Source of the DNA: Nectonema munidae | Taxonomy: Eukaryota; Nematomorpha; Nectonematoida; Nectonematidae | Direction: 5' to 3' | Assembly (NCBI GenBank): GCA_030549495.1 | Contig: JAUIRK010000059.1 | Span: forward strand, 1 to 64,000 | DNA length: 64,000 nucleotides | The notes under the pieces: model-generated | What the model saw: only the letters and a program-made list of their open reading frames with translations | Databases searched by the model: none | Told to the model about the DNA's origin: nothing | Position numbers and translations under genes: made by a program | Shown: positions 22,791 through 33,579 of the stretch, in pieces | Layout of the letters: the number at the start of each line of letters is the position of its first letter | Position numbering within the stretch: the stretch's first letter is position 1

Positions 22791-23989
22791 TTTTTTAAGA
22801 TCGTGGTATGTTTGCGGTCAGATATATTGTACTAGTTTTTAAACGATTTGTTTTCATGCTATTCTCCAAAGACTATATTCAAATTTTTAGTCATTTCACA
22901 AATGAATTTATTTCTCTTTGAAGTTTAGATTTTATTTGGAATCTATAATAAAACAAATTTTTTCAGTATCAAAATTTCCAATGTGGCACGAATATTAATT
23001 GTGATACTCATCATTATATTATAAAATTGATTCATATATTTATGTGCAAAATTTTTTTTTAAATTTTTAGACAATAGAATGAAATTTTATACTTAGTTTT
23101 TTCATTTTTAGACTATAGACAACTTGGATTTAGCTTTAGTTTAATACTGCATTGAATACTTTCTTTTTAGCTATAGATATTGAGCTATAATTGGCTACTC
23201 TTGATCAATTTAATGCGCAATCGATACCCTTTCATATCTTCAGTGAAACTCTTCCAAGTTACGAAAAGTATTTTTGAGGGTTTCGTGACATTCCGCCGGG
23301 TGATATTTCGTCGCTGCGAGACTTGGCCGTTTAAAACAAATTGTGAATCATTTGTTTCTGATAACTCCATTTTACCAACTAACTACCTAACAAAGAAGCA
23401 AATCAACTTACGATATAATTAAACAACTGTCTGACTATTGGAAAACGTGGCTATTTATAAAATAGATAAACAAGTAAGCATGTAAAGAAAATGACAAGAG
23501 TTTCTTTCTTTCACCTGTATATTTGATGGTCAAAAATTTAATGGCATAGAATTTTTGTCGAATAAAAGTTTTACTGTTTTCTACTTATTTTAACTTTTCT
23601 TCATTCAGCAACATATTTTTATATTTATAAATATGATCTAATTTATCTTTAAATGCACACATTGCTCAAATAATCAAAAATTAATGTAACACGACAACGT
23701 TTCATACGTCGAGTACCTCTTTCGATTTTTAAAACAAAAAGAAACTGAGTTTCTTTAGTTTAACTTTCAACTTTGTCAAGATATCTCAGTTCACTAAACG
23801 ACAGGGCAGACCTTGCTGTAATGAAGCATCAAATTTTAGGCTTAGCGAAAGTGAGCACGTGCCCGACCCCTTACTTCCCATGGCATTTTTTGCCTGCATT
23901 CTTCTTGCTTAAATTACAGGTGAAGATACTTTGTTGGATTTTCGGAAAAAAATTAGGAGACCTTTAATATCAGTTTTTCACAAAAGCAC

Positions 23990-25023
23990 TTTTTATGAAT
24001 ACTTTTCTTTGTGCCTAAATTTACACTTGGTACTCTTAGAGACGCATCTCAAAAAATGTACACCCAGGCGATTGTCTGGCAAAGAACCCGATTGTCATTA
24101 CAGTGTGTGATTCACCGTGAACACCTTGCCTCCAGACACTCCATGCTGCTACCAAAATCACTTTGCAAAATTTGACAAAGTAGTAAACCATAGGCACTAA
24201 ACACCAGGATATTTTATCAGTTATGCCAAGACAAGGATTCTGCTCACAAACACCTTCTCTTTAACACATATCTTCGTTGGCTGTCTAAGGTCAATGTTCT
24301 CGCTGGTAATTCAGCTCTTTGATGAATTACACATATTTCGGACAGGCAAGAGAAGGGGACGGGACAGTTATAAAGGATATTTGAGAGCTTAAATGTAATG
24401 TTGCCTACTTAGCACCCATGTTTGAAGCTCCGAGTGGACTCAACAGGGCCCAAAGATAGAACCATTATAATGCAGACTGATGTCATCAAGGCGTTCCTCT
24501 GCAAGCTAGCTCTGTGGGAGACAAAAATAGAGGGGAAAATTGGCTCTCTTCCAACGTCTGAATGAGATCATTGGTGAAAAACGACTTGCAGATTAGCTAC
24601 AACAAGAAATTAAATACGACTTGCCAAGCCTACAAGAAGAGTTTGAACACTATTTTCATCCCAATGATGGAAATGAGGGCGTACAGCAAAAATTTGCCCG
24701 ATTCCATCCACAATGGAAGATCTTACATACAAAAGGAATTGGTGGAGCTCATCAACAACACCTTAGCCAAATAGGAGTTTCAGGAACAAGAAAAGTTCAG
24801 GAGCTATAATTACTGGGCCAAAATTATCCCCACCTTCCCCAAAGCAAGCAAATTCGTCATGAAGGTTATCATTCCTTACATCTCGGAAAGTGGTTTCTCG
24901 ACTGTCCTCCTAATCGAATCAAAGGTTAGAAACAGGGATGCGATGTGCTCTGAGCTAGTATATGAGTCATGGTAGGTTTTATACTATTGAAAAGGGTCCG
25001 TGTGGAAAAGTTGGGAACCACTG
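23990..25023 (+). pseudogene. ZBED-type hAT transposase remnant
   Basis: Frames in succession read 'FDELHIFRTGK', 'DVIKAFLCKLALWE'-like text near 24480-24520, LNEIIGEKRLAD, LQQEIKYDLPSLQEEFEHYF, then NYWAKIIPTFPKASKFVMKV and YISESGFSTVLLIESKVRNR. The last is the hATC dimerisation domain. The gene ends close to the hAT terminal repeat TTGGGAACCACTG (about 25011-25023). The overall pattern is that of ZBED5/SCAND3-like hAT transposases. Many stops and frame changes; the N-terminal zinc finger is not seen. The final part is shared with the fragment at 1002-1161. Confidence 0.75.
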
Positions 25024-25416
25024 AGTTGGGGAATAGAAAAGTCAATTCTGATTTCCTTAAAAGAGCTTTTTATAAATTATTTTCCTTCTGCCTACGTTTC
25101 AAATTAATATGCATGTGTCTCATGAGCGCGTATAAAAATTAATTTAAATCATTTTATTTATTTTGGAAAATAAAAAATTTTTTAGGATAATAAATTCAAA
25201 AAATAACAAAAAAAAGTTTCCCACCCTCTGATCATTTAAATATAATGGGTGTATGCCCCTGGATTAGAATATTAAATAATTTGCATTAATAAAAATAAAA
25301 GAAACTACCTCGGTTCAATAACAGAATTAGAACATGTAATACGTAGCGTTAGACAAAATATAGAGTGATTTTTTTGATTTCAAAGTCACTATTCTTTTCG
25401 AACGATGCCTTTGCTA
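24864..25416 (+). repeat. Block duplicated at 1002-1579
   Basis: Nearly identical to 1002-1579 over the hAT tail and about 400 bp beyond the hAT end; short deletions account for most differences. Similarity starts abruptly within the transposase and ends abruptly at TTTGCTA. Confidence 0.85.
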
Positions 25417-25864
25417 GCAAGATTCTTGCTTCCCGATTAACCGCCCATAACAAATGCATATAATGCTCGTTTAATTGTTAAAGATTTTTACTATTGATCA
25501 TTCAAAAAGTTCTAGGAAAAAGTCCATTGGAAAAAGGCGTCCACTCTGCTTTCAATATATGTGCAATGTAAAGTGAATGGTATAAACGAACTGTCTTTCT
25601 ACTTCAAATAAAATGTTGCGCATCAAAATATACCTCTACAGAGTCCTTGTTTTGTATTTAATTAATTTCATTAAAAAAATCACCTCATTGAATTCGGTAT
25701 AAAATCCCGTTTTTAGTTCTATATCATTTTCAGTTATATTTTCTTTTTATGCAATTTTGTTTCGCCTACTTATAATTCTATTTGTTCTGTGACAAAATAA
25801 ATTACATATATAGCTACGTATAACTATTTAATCATGAAGTCCTTTATTTCAGTTGAAGTGTCAT

Positions 25865-27187
25865 ATGTCAATCATTTTTTGACAGGTATGATTTATTTAT
25901 AATTGATTCACGCTTACAAGTATTTTCAAATTCTAAATCCAAAAACAATCTATAATTGGAATTAGCATTGTTGATTTGTTATAAAAATGTGTGTATTTCA
26001 TGTAAAATTTGAATGAATGTTCTCGTAGTCAGATTTTAGATGTAAACCGCAAATTTTGTTTTTGGGAACAATTTTTAGAAGTGAACCACAAATTTATTTT
26101 ACACTTATAGGTAATTTTGATCCAAATGCAAAAACAATCTATAAATTAAATTGACATTGTTGATTTGATATGAAAATGCGTTTATTTCATGTAAAATTTG
26201 AATGAATGTTCTCGAAGACAGATTTTAGAAATAAACCGTAAATGTTTCCACTTTGTTTTTGAAATAAAGAAAAAAATCTAAATAAATTGGAATTTTTGTC
26301 TGTTGAAAATGTGTATATTTCTGTAAAATTTGAATGGTGTCGGAGACAGATTTTAGAAATAAACCGCAACTTTGTTTCACATTAATAAGTATTTTGAAAT
26401 CTAAATGCAAAAATAATCTATAAATAAAATTGGAATTTTTGATCTGATATGAAAATGTGTATATTTCATGTAAAATTTGAATGAGTGTTCTCGAAGACAG
26501 ATTTTAGAAATAAACCGCAAATTTGTTTTACATTGATTTGCATTTTCAAATTCTAAATGCAAAAAGAATTTATAAATGAAATTGTGATTGCTAATTTGTT
26601 ATAATAATGTGTATATTCTATGTAAAATTTGAATGAATGTTTTCAGAGACAGATTTTAGAAGTAAACCGCAGGTTTGTTACACACTTATAGGTATTCAAT
26701 TTCTAAATTCCAAAAATAAGTCCAAAAATGAAATCAGCATTCCCGATTTGATATAAAAAAATATATTTCATGTAAAATTTGAAGGTATATTTTATTAGAT
26801 ATATTTCTCATCAATCAAAATTTTGATTGACATTTCTCAAAAAGTAACTATGATTTTGAAAACATTTAAACTATAAATTGCTATGTGTTCAAAACTGTAT
26901 ATATTTATAAATTTTCAAACGAGTATATAATATAGAACCAAAGTTATAAGCTTAACTAGAGATACTGACAGAATTTTACTTAAAAAGAACTTTTGATTTT
27001 GATTGACAGATTTAGGCATGGAAAGCTCATTCAACTGCCATGAAAATAGTATCAAAAGATGCAGCTATCAATTTTAGGAAATGTCACGAAGTATGGTAGC
27101 AAAAGATGTAGCCAATTCGGTACGAAAGAAATTTTAGTTGAGGGGGTGGGGGGGGGGGCTAAAATAGCCCCCCCGTCACTGATGGTG
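25865..27187 (+). repeat. Right tandem array and terminal module of copy D
   Basis: Monomers share AATAAACCGCAAATTTG or AGTAAACCGCAGG and repeat at 128, 151 and 152 bp. The array is followed by the perfect 20-bp palindrome and the conserved end module, here diverged (GATGCAGCTATCAATTTTAG). Confidence 0.75.
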
Positions 27188-27191
27188 TTAA

Positions 27192-28890
27192 AGGCGAAAT
27201 GCCTAGTCTCTGCATTGATAATTTAGGAAAAATCTCGCCGTTGAAAGGTGAGATCATTTTAATGAATTATTAAATTATATTAATAGGCGTACCCCCGTGG
27301 GTACGTCCTTGTAGAGTGTAGTATGACTGAAAATTATTTAAAAAATGATCCATCAACATTTTTTGGGTATAAAATGATCATGAAACTTTAAATTTAAAAT
27401 AATTTTTTAATATAATTTCGACCTTGTTTATTTCATTTGTGTACTTCTTTTTCACGATTACAGTGTAAAATTAGAGGAAAGTGCAAATTGATTTGGTAAA
27501 AATAAACTTTTTTCCAAAAAAAATATTTCTGTCAAGTTTTTTCTTATACTTGTGATTTATTATAGTACAAATATTGGTATAAGTGAAGTAAGGAACCTGA
27601 ATGAACACTGAAATGAGAAAGAGTGATCATAAGAAAAATGAAATAGTAACTTGTAAAGTGTTTTTATATTGGCAATGTAGTAGTCCTTTGAGGAGCAATT
27701 TAGTTTTAAGAAAGAAGCATGTAACTCGTCTACACGGAAAGTCTCCCGAATTTTAACAGACGAATCAAGTTTTGAGTATTTCAAAAAAGATTTTAACCGT
27801 GAAAAGAAGTTACTCCCTTGTGAATGAAAAAGTTTGAATTTTATCTCATTGCTAAGATTTCAATTCAATCATCAATTCTCTATCATGGATAGAAATCTGG
27901 AAATTTTCAAACATTTATATATAACTATGACAGATACCAATATGTGAAAATTGATAGCTATTCTCAAAAAAAATTTATAAATGTGAATCGAATTTGACCA
28001 TTTACGAAAGAGGGCGTCTTTTAGATATTATTACCACCTGATACCATAACAAATGATAGTGATAAAAAAATCCAAGATCAATAAACAGATTTCTTTCAAT
28101 TGAAAAGCTCTAATATCGTGTCTGGTGATAAATAAATCTCTGAAAATATTTTTTTCGAACACAGATTTTCCAAAATAGAAAGTGCCAAAGAAGGATCACT
28201 TTAGAATGATAAGCAAAATAAGACAGCATGTAAAGTTTAGAGGAAATGAAGTACAGACTAAAAGTTGATAACGAAATCGTAGAAAAAACATTGTAGGTCT
28301 ACTGAGATATATATTCTAAAGCTGTATCTTTAGTTAGTACACAAAGAGAAGGATGAACTAAAGAATAATAATAATGCTGGCTGGGTTTAGTTAGACATAC
28401 AAAGAGAATTTTTTTACCATCTCATTTTTTATAAAAATTTAATTGATGAATTAATTATTATGATTAAATTAAATATATAATAACTAGCCGGTCCCGTGGT
28501 CGTTTCTCTTTGAGAATGAAATTGAGCATGTTGGTTTGCTGTGTACTACTTTTATTGACCAGATCTAATAATAATAGCGTTAGTCGATATATGCAATATG
28601 GAAAAAGTAGCTACATATGCATGCAGATCTTTTTTAGTGCTCCTCAATGCTATAAAGTATTTCAAAATCTTGCCATATACGTGGAGAGCATTACAAATAC
28701 CTCTTAAATGCACTTTCTATTTGTTATTTCTGTATCTAAACAATAATTCATGTTAGTGGCGGATATAAAGTGGGTTGGAGGAATATGGCAATTGACTATT
28801 AGCAAACATTTCATTGTTTTCTATTGGCCATTCTTTGCAAAAATGTATGTATTTCAACAATAGCGTATACATTTAAAAGTTTTTTAAAAA
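27192..28890. other. AT-rich non-coding DNA
   Basis: No convincing gene. A minus-strand frame at 27560-27784 and a plus-strand frame at 28510-28707 show no recognisable domain. Confidence 0.4.
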
Positions 28891-28896
28891 GCAAAA

Positions 28897-29526
28897 TTAG
28901 AATGCTACCTTTAGGATTAGTTCATCGATAACCTTCAAAGGAGTCGTTGAGGCCTTCCTTTCATTAAAAACTTTTTTATTCGAATCTTTTAATTCGTTGC
29001 CAACTTTCTCATTCTTTTTTTTATCGTTAAGAAATGAAATGTTTTTATTTTGTTGCACGCAGTTTGGAATTGATTTAGATTTATCAAAAACTGGAGCATC
29101 AACAAAATCTTTCTTGGTATACCTCTTATTCGTTTCAATCAAATACTTTTTGTCTTCTTTTTGTAAAAAGTATCTTTTCTTTCTTAAACGAATAACCAAC
29201 AAGAAGAGAAAAAGTATAAGAATGAGAATGGGACCTATGCAAGCAATAAAGATAGATAGAGGGCAAGCTGTTGTTATCAGAGAACATTCTCTGTATAGAC
29301 CTTCAGGCTGTAAACTACAGTTCACGTATTCTTCTTCAGATACACTCTTATTTTCCCTACTTGTGTTCAAATGTTCATTGCTTGAATTGTATAATTCTTG
29401 GTAACAATAAAAATCATTTAATTGACCTTGAAATGATAACAAGAAAACAGTAAGAAGGATTAACGGCAAAAACAAAATGGGCAGTTTGTTATAGAAAAAG
29501 TTTTTGAAGCTTAAATTTCTTTTCAT
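28897..29526 (-). CDS. Putative single-pass membrane protein, unrecognised
   Basis: 209 codons, ATG to stop. Residues about 14-33 are strongly hydrophobic (LPILFLPLILLTVFLL) after a basic start, fitting a signal peptide or anchor. A short lumenal part has cysteines (FYCYQ, VNCSL, RECS, TTACP) and several N-glycosylation motifs (NSS, NTS, NKS, NCS). A second hydrophobic span (about 95-113, CIGPILILILFLFLLVI) is followed by RLRKKR, a stop-transfer signal, then a Lys/Asn-rich tail of about 90 residues. The layout suggests a type I receptor-like protein with a small ectodomain. It is unlike any transposon product here and is the second-longest clean host-like frame. Upstream exons are possible; no family recognised. 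Confidence 0.55.
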   Translation of the reverse strand: MKRNLSFKNFFYNKLPILFLPLILLTVFLLSFQGQLNDFYCYQELYNSSNEHLNTSRENKSVSEEEYVNCSLQPEGLYRECSLITTACPLSIFIACIGPILILILFLFLLVIRLRKKRYFLQKEDKKYLIETNKRYTKKDFVDAPVFDKSKSIPNCVQQNKNISFLNDKKKNEKVGNELKDSNKKVFNERKASTTPLKVIDELILKVAF

Positions 29527-29529
29527 AAG

Positions 29530-30652
29530 AGTTAAGAAAAAATGTTTTGTTATATTTAAAATAAAACTATGAGCATTTTTGTGGTAAAAATTGTAAAAAG
29601 TGTGTCGCTCTGATTTGTTGTAATTAAAAATATTTTGAAATGATTCGAGATGATGAATTTAATGAAGTTTTGCAAGCTATAAATAATTTATGAGATGAAA
29701 GTGAAAAACGTTATTTATTTCTTTATTTTGTATTGAAGAAAAAATTTGCATTATTCATAGAGAAAGAAAAAATAAGAATTAAATATTTGAGGAACTTGTG
29801 AATAAAACCCAAGCATTAATGTTAATTTCTTTTAAAGAAGGAAAATCGAAATATGAATGCGTTCATTTGAACAATCCCTAAAATTACTTCAAAAAGGAGA
29901 AAACAAGGTTATCATCATATATATACTTTTGCTTAAAGAAAAGTTTTGGTTTTGGTTTTGAATCGCGGTGAATCTTAGAGATACGCGATAAGAAACCCGT
30001 TCTTTTGATAAAGCTGAGGCGCCTGATTCTCTTCATTAGAAAATATTACACGAAAGGAAAGGAAGCTATACTTAATGTTACCGAAATATCTTGATGCGTG
30101 AAAAAGTTTTCTACTTTCTTTGTACACATTATCAGTATATTCCACGACATTCCAAGTGTTCTAGTGTTTAAACATAATATTTTTTACTTCTCGTAAAATA
30201 TACATAAATTTAAATAAATGACTTGTGATGTTGTGCATAGTTAAAAAACGCAATAATATTACTTTGTATCTAAGCCTACTAGTATTAATTAAAAAATGAA
30301 ATAAATCAATAGCTATCTAAATCTCACTCTAGCGAAGAATTCGTTCAAATATTAGTAGCATAAAACAATGGCATTTTTTATGCTTTTTCGTTCACGCATA
30401 CTTACACATTTCGGTAGCAAGAAAATTTTAAATTTACATTAAACGCAAAAATTGGATCACCCACGTATAGTGATTATCAGGTCAGTCCATCAACCAATAA
30501 ATAAAAATGCCCCATCCAATCAACTCGAAGTATAAAGAACGCACCTTTAATAAAAGCAAAAAAAATATATTAAAGTTCTTGCAACAAACCCAAAAACAAA
30601 AAGAAGACTTTGCAAATAAAAACTCTCTCCTTCTCTATTGAAACACGCAGTT
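29530..30652. other. AT-rich non-coding DNA, possible 5' region of the 28.9 kb gene
   Basis: No gene recognised. TATGCTTTTTCGTTCACGCA near 30380 resembles the piggyBac subterminal sequence at 12075-12100, hinting at a terminal fragment. Confidence 0.35.
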
Positions 30653-30656
30653 TTAA

Positions 30657-31085
30657 CCCTATATCAGTGCAGGTCTAAATGTGCCCTCTCATGTGCTGGG
30701 AGGGGGCGAAAAGTGTCCACCTTATTTTTCTCAGATATTTTATGTTTTTATAAATATTTTTAATCTTAGATATATGTATAAACTATGCTAAATTCAGTGG
30801 TGATGTCCATTTTTTTTTTATCAAAATCAATCAAACGTGTCAAAAAAGTGATTTACATATGCCAGCTCATCTCAAAAAGGAATCTTTTTATCTAAGAAAT
30901 TATATAATATTTTTTACACACATATATCCATTTTCAAGTATGCTGAATTCAGTGGTGATATTCCTTTTTTATAAAAATCCGTCAAACCTCTCAAAATATT
31001 GATTTATCTCAAAAAGAAAAATTTTATCCAGTAAAATTATATAAAAATTTTTACACATTATATACACATTTTTTACATAGTTCAA
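30657..31085 (+). repeat. TTAA-bounded array element, copy E (left end only)
   Basis: TTAA (30653-30656) is followed by CCCTATATCAGTGCAGG, then GTGCTGGGAGGGGGCG and two to three left-array monomers (GCTGAATTCAGTGG-type at about 30790 and 30945). The array breaks off near 31085 and no matching right end follows, so it is truncated. Confidence 0.75.
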
Positions 31086-31360
31086 TAAAAAGACAAACTA
31101 CTTTGACAAAAAAGGTTTTCATGAAGTTTTCAATAAAAAGACAAATTAGCACCTTCAACTAAAGATCACGAATAACCCGTCTTCAGAGCCATTATGAAAA
31201 TTTGTTATAAAATGTCCGTTTTTTATAAGTTTTGTTTTTATTTCTAAATTTAATTCATTTGATTTTCTATTTAAATAATTTTCATAAAATTTTTTATAAC
31301 TGCACGAAATATGTTGCAGCCAGCTTTAATTTGTTATGGTTGTTAAGCAGGATTTAATTT

Positions 31361-31569
31361 TTATATAGAAAAGGGTAATGTCTTTATGAAGCATAGTAGA
31401 AGTTGGAGTTTTTCAGCGTTAAGAAAGTCGGTATTATCCGGGCTTAGAATTTCAAAAGATTCCCAAAATTTCATATTATAGCCTGTAAACGTGTTTATGA
31501 ACTCGGAATCTAACCTATCTAGTATTTGAAAAGCAAGTCTGCGTAGATGATTTGAGTTTATCACCACTG
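31361..31569 (-). pseudogene. Unrecognised repeated coding fragment, copy 1
   Basis: The minus-strand frame contains INSNHLRRLAFQILDRLDSE, then a Phe/Trp-rich stretch and 'LQLLLCFIKTLPFSI'. A matching plus-strand copy lies at 36461-36690, with conserved residues and shared upstream sequence (ATATAAAAATGACCAGTGG). Two coding-like copies in opposite orientation indicate a dispersed gene or mobile-element domain. I do not recognise it. No ATG is present at the start, so it is an internal exon or fragment. Confidence 0.5.
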
Positions 31570-31838
31570 GTCATTTTTATATAAGCACTGCATCGTATAT
31601 GTAATTGAGGGGAGGGGGCACAAAAGGAAATTAGGGGAGTGTGGTTATGCTACACTGAGCTTAACTAAACACCTTTCTCTAAAGCCTTTTTGTGAACAGG
31701 GTGAGATTGCTACCTCTAAAACACACAAAAGAGTACATCTAATAAGAATAAATGACATATATTTCTCAAACCGATCCTAGTTCTAATAAATATAAAGTCT
31801 GGTGATGTATGAATAAAGATTTAATTAAAATTTCTTAC

Positions 31839-32009
31839 CAGTGGATCGTGATTATAAATTATAGGATGAAAATTGATTTTGTTTTCAATGCTATTTTTAT
31901 AATGGGAAATCTTTACAGGATCATCTTCAAATTCAGTTTCTCCAAAAAAAAATTTCATTTCTCTTTCGTCTTCTTCATTTTCCAAATCAGACTCAGAGAT
32001 GGAATACAT
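31839..32009 (-). CDS. Acidic coding exon with a splice donor, unrecognised
   Basis: Minus-strand ATG opening 57 codons (MYSISESDLENEEDEREMKF...) rich in Glu and Asp, ending CTG|GTAAGAAATT, a good donor in phase 0. Read past the donor, the frame soon stops, so splicing is the better reading. The fragment at 31361-31569 lies downstream on the same strand but its likely acceptor is in another phase, so direct joining is not supported. Acidic starts like this are common in transposases, so this may be a mobile-element exon. Confidence 0.4.
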
Positions 32010-32184
32010 TTTTCCAACGCTTAAAGAAAACTTTTTAGAGTTCTTAAAATAAAAGCATACAAATGGTAAATAAGTTTTATAGTTTATTTTTTCAACATTC
32101 AGTTGTAATAACTAACTTAAAAAAGTTAAATATAATTAATATTTCTTTTTGTGATAGCGCATATTTATAATTCTAAAGTTAAAA

Positions 32185-32790
32185 AAGTGTATATAAAATG
32201 GCTTGCGACAACATCTAACATTCTTGAAGCGAACCATTGGAAGAGGCATTTTCAATAGCGGTCCCGAGCGCGAAAAAATGGTAAGGGTTAGCCATTTTTA
32301 TTTTATTTTATTTTTATATTATTTCATGAGTATGGGGACAATGATCATGAGAAGCATCAAGTCTGGATTTCGCCTGTCGTATAATCGAAGCTATTTACCC
32401 GTTTATACTTATTTACACTATAACTAGTTTGTTTATAGATTGATTTTAATGGAAGAAGTAGAGCGCCGACTTATGTGTACTGAGTTAGAAAAAGGAGTAA
32501 AGAAAATAAAGTTTTGTTTCTCAGTTTGAATATTTTACATGATCCGATGCATATATTACTCGAAGGTATTGATCCTAAAGAGATCAAATTAATATTAGGC
32601 TATTTTACATTTAATAAAAAGTATTTTTCTCTACAAAATATGAAGCATTTAATTGAGAGGTATCCATACAACAAAAATCAAACCAATGATAAACCAAATG
32701 CGCTTTTAAGAGAAAGTTTCGTTTTAAGTAATGTATTTCCTATGCCAGCAATTGAAGCGAAGAATTTCTTATTGATTTTACCATTTTGAA
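32185..32790 (+). pseudogene. Fragment of a repeated transposon-type gene (LHDPMH family)
   Basis: The clear block, 32514-32789, reads LHDPMHILLEGIDPKEIKLI, then 'KPNALLRESFVLSNVFPMPA' and 'KNFLLILPF'. This is the pattern of a repeated, unnamed gene family of fishes and invertebrates in which 'HD.MH..LEG' is the best conserved motif; I cannot name the superfamily. Upstream 32200-32290 may be an earlier exon (donor ATG|GTAAGG near 32282). The usual remainder after 'LPF' is not readable. It is a short, dead piece. Confidence 0.5.
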
Positions 32791-33290
32791 TGTGAATGTT
32801 GCTTGATGCTCACACACAGCTACTAGACGTCAGTTCAAACCTGAAAATGGGTTGAATACCAAAGTGGAACTGATGAGGCTTCAATAGCCGAAACCGCTCT
32901 TTCACACAGTGTACGCTTCTTTGTGATGATGATCAAAATACAAGAGAATCTAGTTATATCTAATAACCTTGCATGCATAATTATAATAAGTATATTTTTA
33001 GTAACTTTGAAAAGATTTACCCCGTTTTTATCTGCCCGTTGGGCCTGCTAGACCACTGATATGTATGTTCAATTCATAAATTAAAAATTCATTATTCTTT
33101 TTCTATACTAAATTGCGTCTTTGGACGATACTGCTTATCGACTCAGAGGACTTTGTCCGGTTATTGCCTCCTTGATTAAAACACTGTTAGAAAATTTTCT
33201 TCTCCAATCACAGCCGAAGCAATTTACATGATACACGCATGCAAACCCATTTTCCTCATTTCTCTCGAAATAAAGCGATACCCTTCATTA
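32791..33290. other. Non-coding DNA, nothing recognised
   Basis: It may include decayed 3' sequence of the fragment at 32185-32790, but no reading frame supports this. Confidence 0.35.
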
Positions 33291-33548
33291 TTAACATAAC
33301 AAAAAACATGGTAAAAGATCATTAAAAAAGACCTTGTAGATTTCATCCTTGAAAATTTTTGAAAAGAAGTTTCCAAATATTTGATTAGTTTGAATAACAA
33401 GAGGTAAAGAAATAAGTGAGATTCCTAACAAAAGATTGAAAAGATGGCCATCAAAATCTTGGGACATGTAAGAGCTAAGGAGTTTGTTGAATAAACTTGA
33501 CAAAAGTAGCGTGAAGCCAGAGCACAAGAGAGCGTCTTTAACTTTCAT
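33291..33548 (-). CDS. Candidate exon for a small hydrophobic protein
   Basis: 85 codons from ATG to stop on the minus strand, placed directly after a strong acceptor (CTTATTTTTCTTTAG, complement of about 33562-33576). Two hydrophobic stretches (LLCSGFTLLLSSLF and LFNLLLGISLISLPLVI) could span a membrane. An in-frame stop just before the ATG fits a spliced 5' leader. Composition is less A/T-driven than neighbouring frames. No family recognised; the ORF may be only part of a protein. Confidence 0.35.
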   Translation of the reverse strand: MKVKDALLCSGFTLLLSSLFNKLLSSYMSQDFDGHLFNLLLGISLISLPLVIQTNQIFGNFFSKIFKDEIYKVFFNDLLPCFLLC

Positions 33549-33579
33549 TTATTCGAGATCTAAAGAAAAATAAGTTAAA

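Larger units (their letters stand above)
22034..27187 (+). mobile_element. TTAA-bounded array element, copy C/D (interrupted)
   Basis: Left end CCCTATTAGTT follows TTAA (22030-22033). The right end, the complement of CACCATCAGTGACGGGGGG, precedes TTAA (27188-27191). The left array (about 22160-22790) has monomers at 22290, 22438, 22590 and 22740. The right array (about 25865-26760) has monomers at 26233, 26361, 26512 and 26664. The 20-bp palindrome lies at 26811-26830, and GGGGGCTAAAATAGCCCCC forms the end hairpin (about 27148-27174). Between the arms lie a ZBED-type hAT remnant and the duplicated block, so joining the arms as one element is inference; they could be two truncated copies. Confidence 0.6.

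Noticed and set aside
28997-29404. 135-codon plus-strand frame
   Set aside because: Antisense shadow of the membrane-protein frame at 28897-29526.
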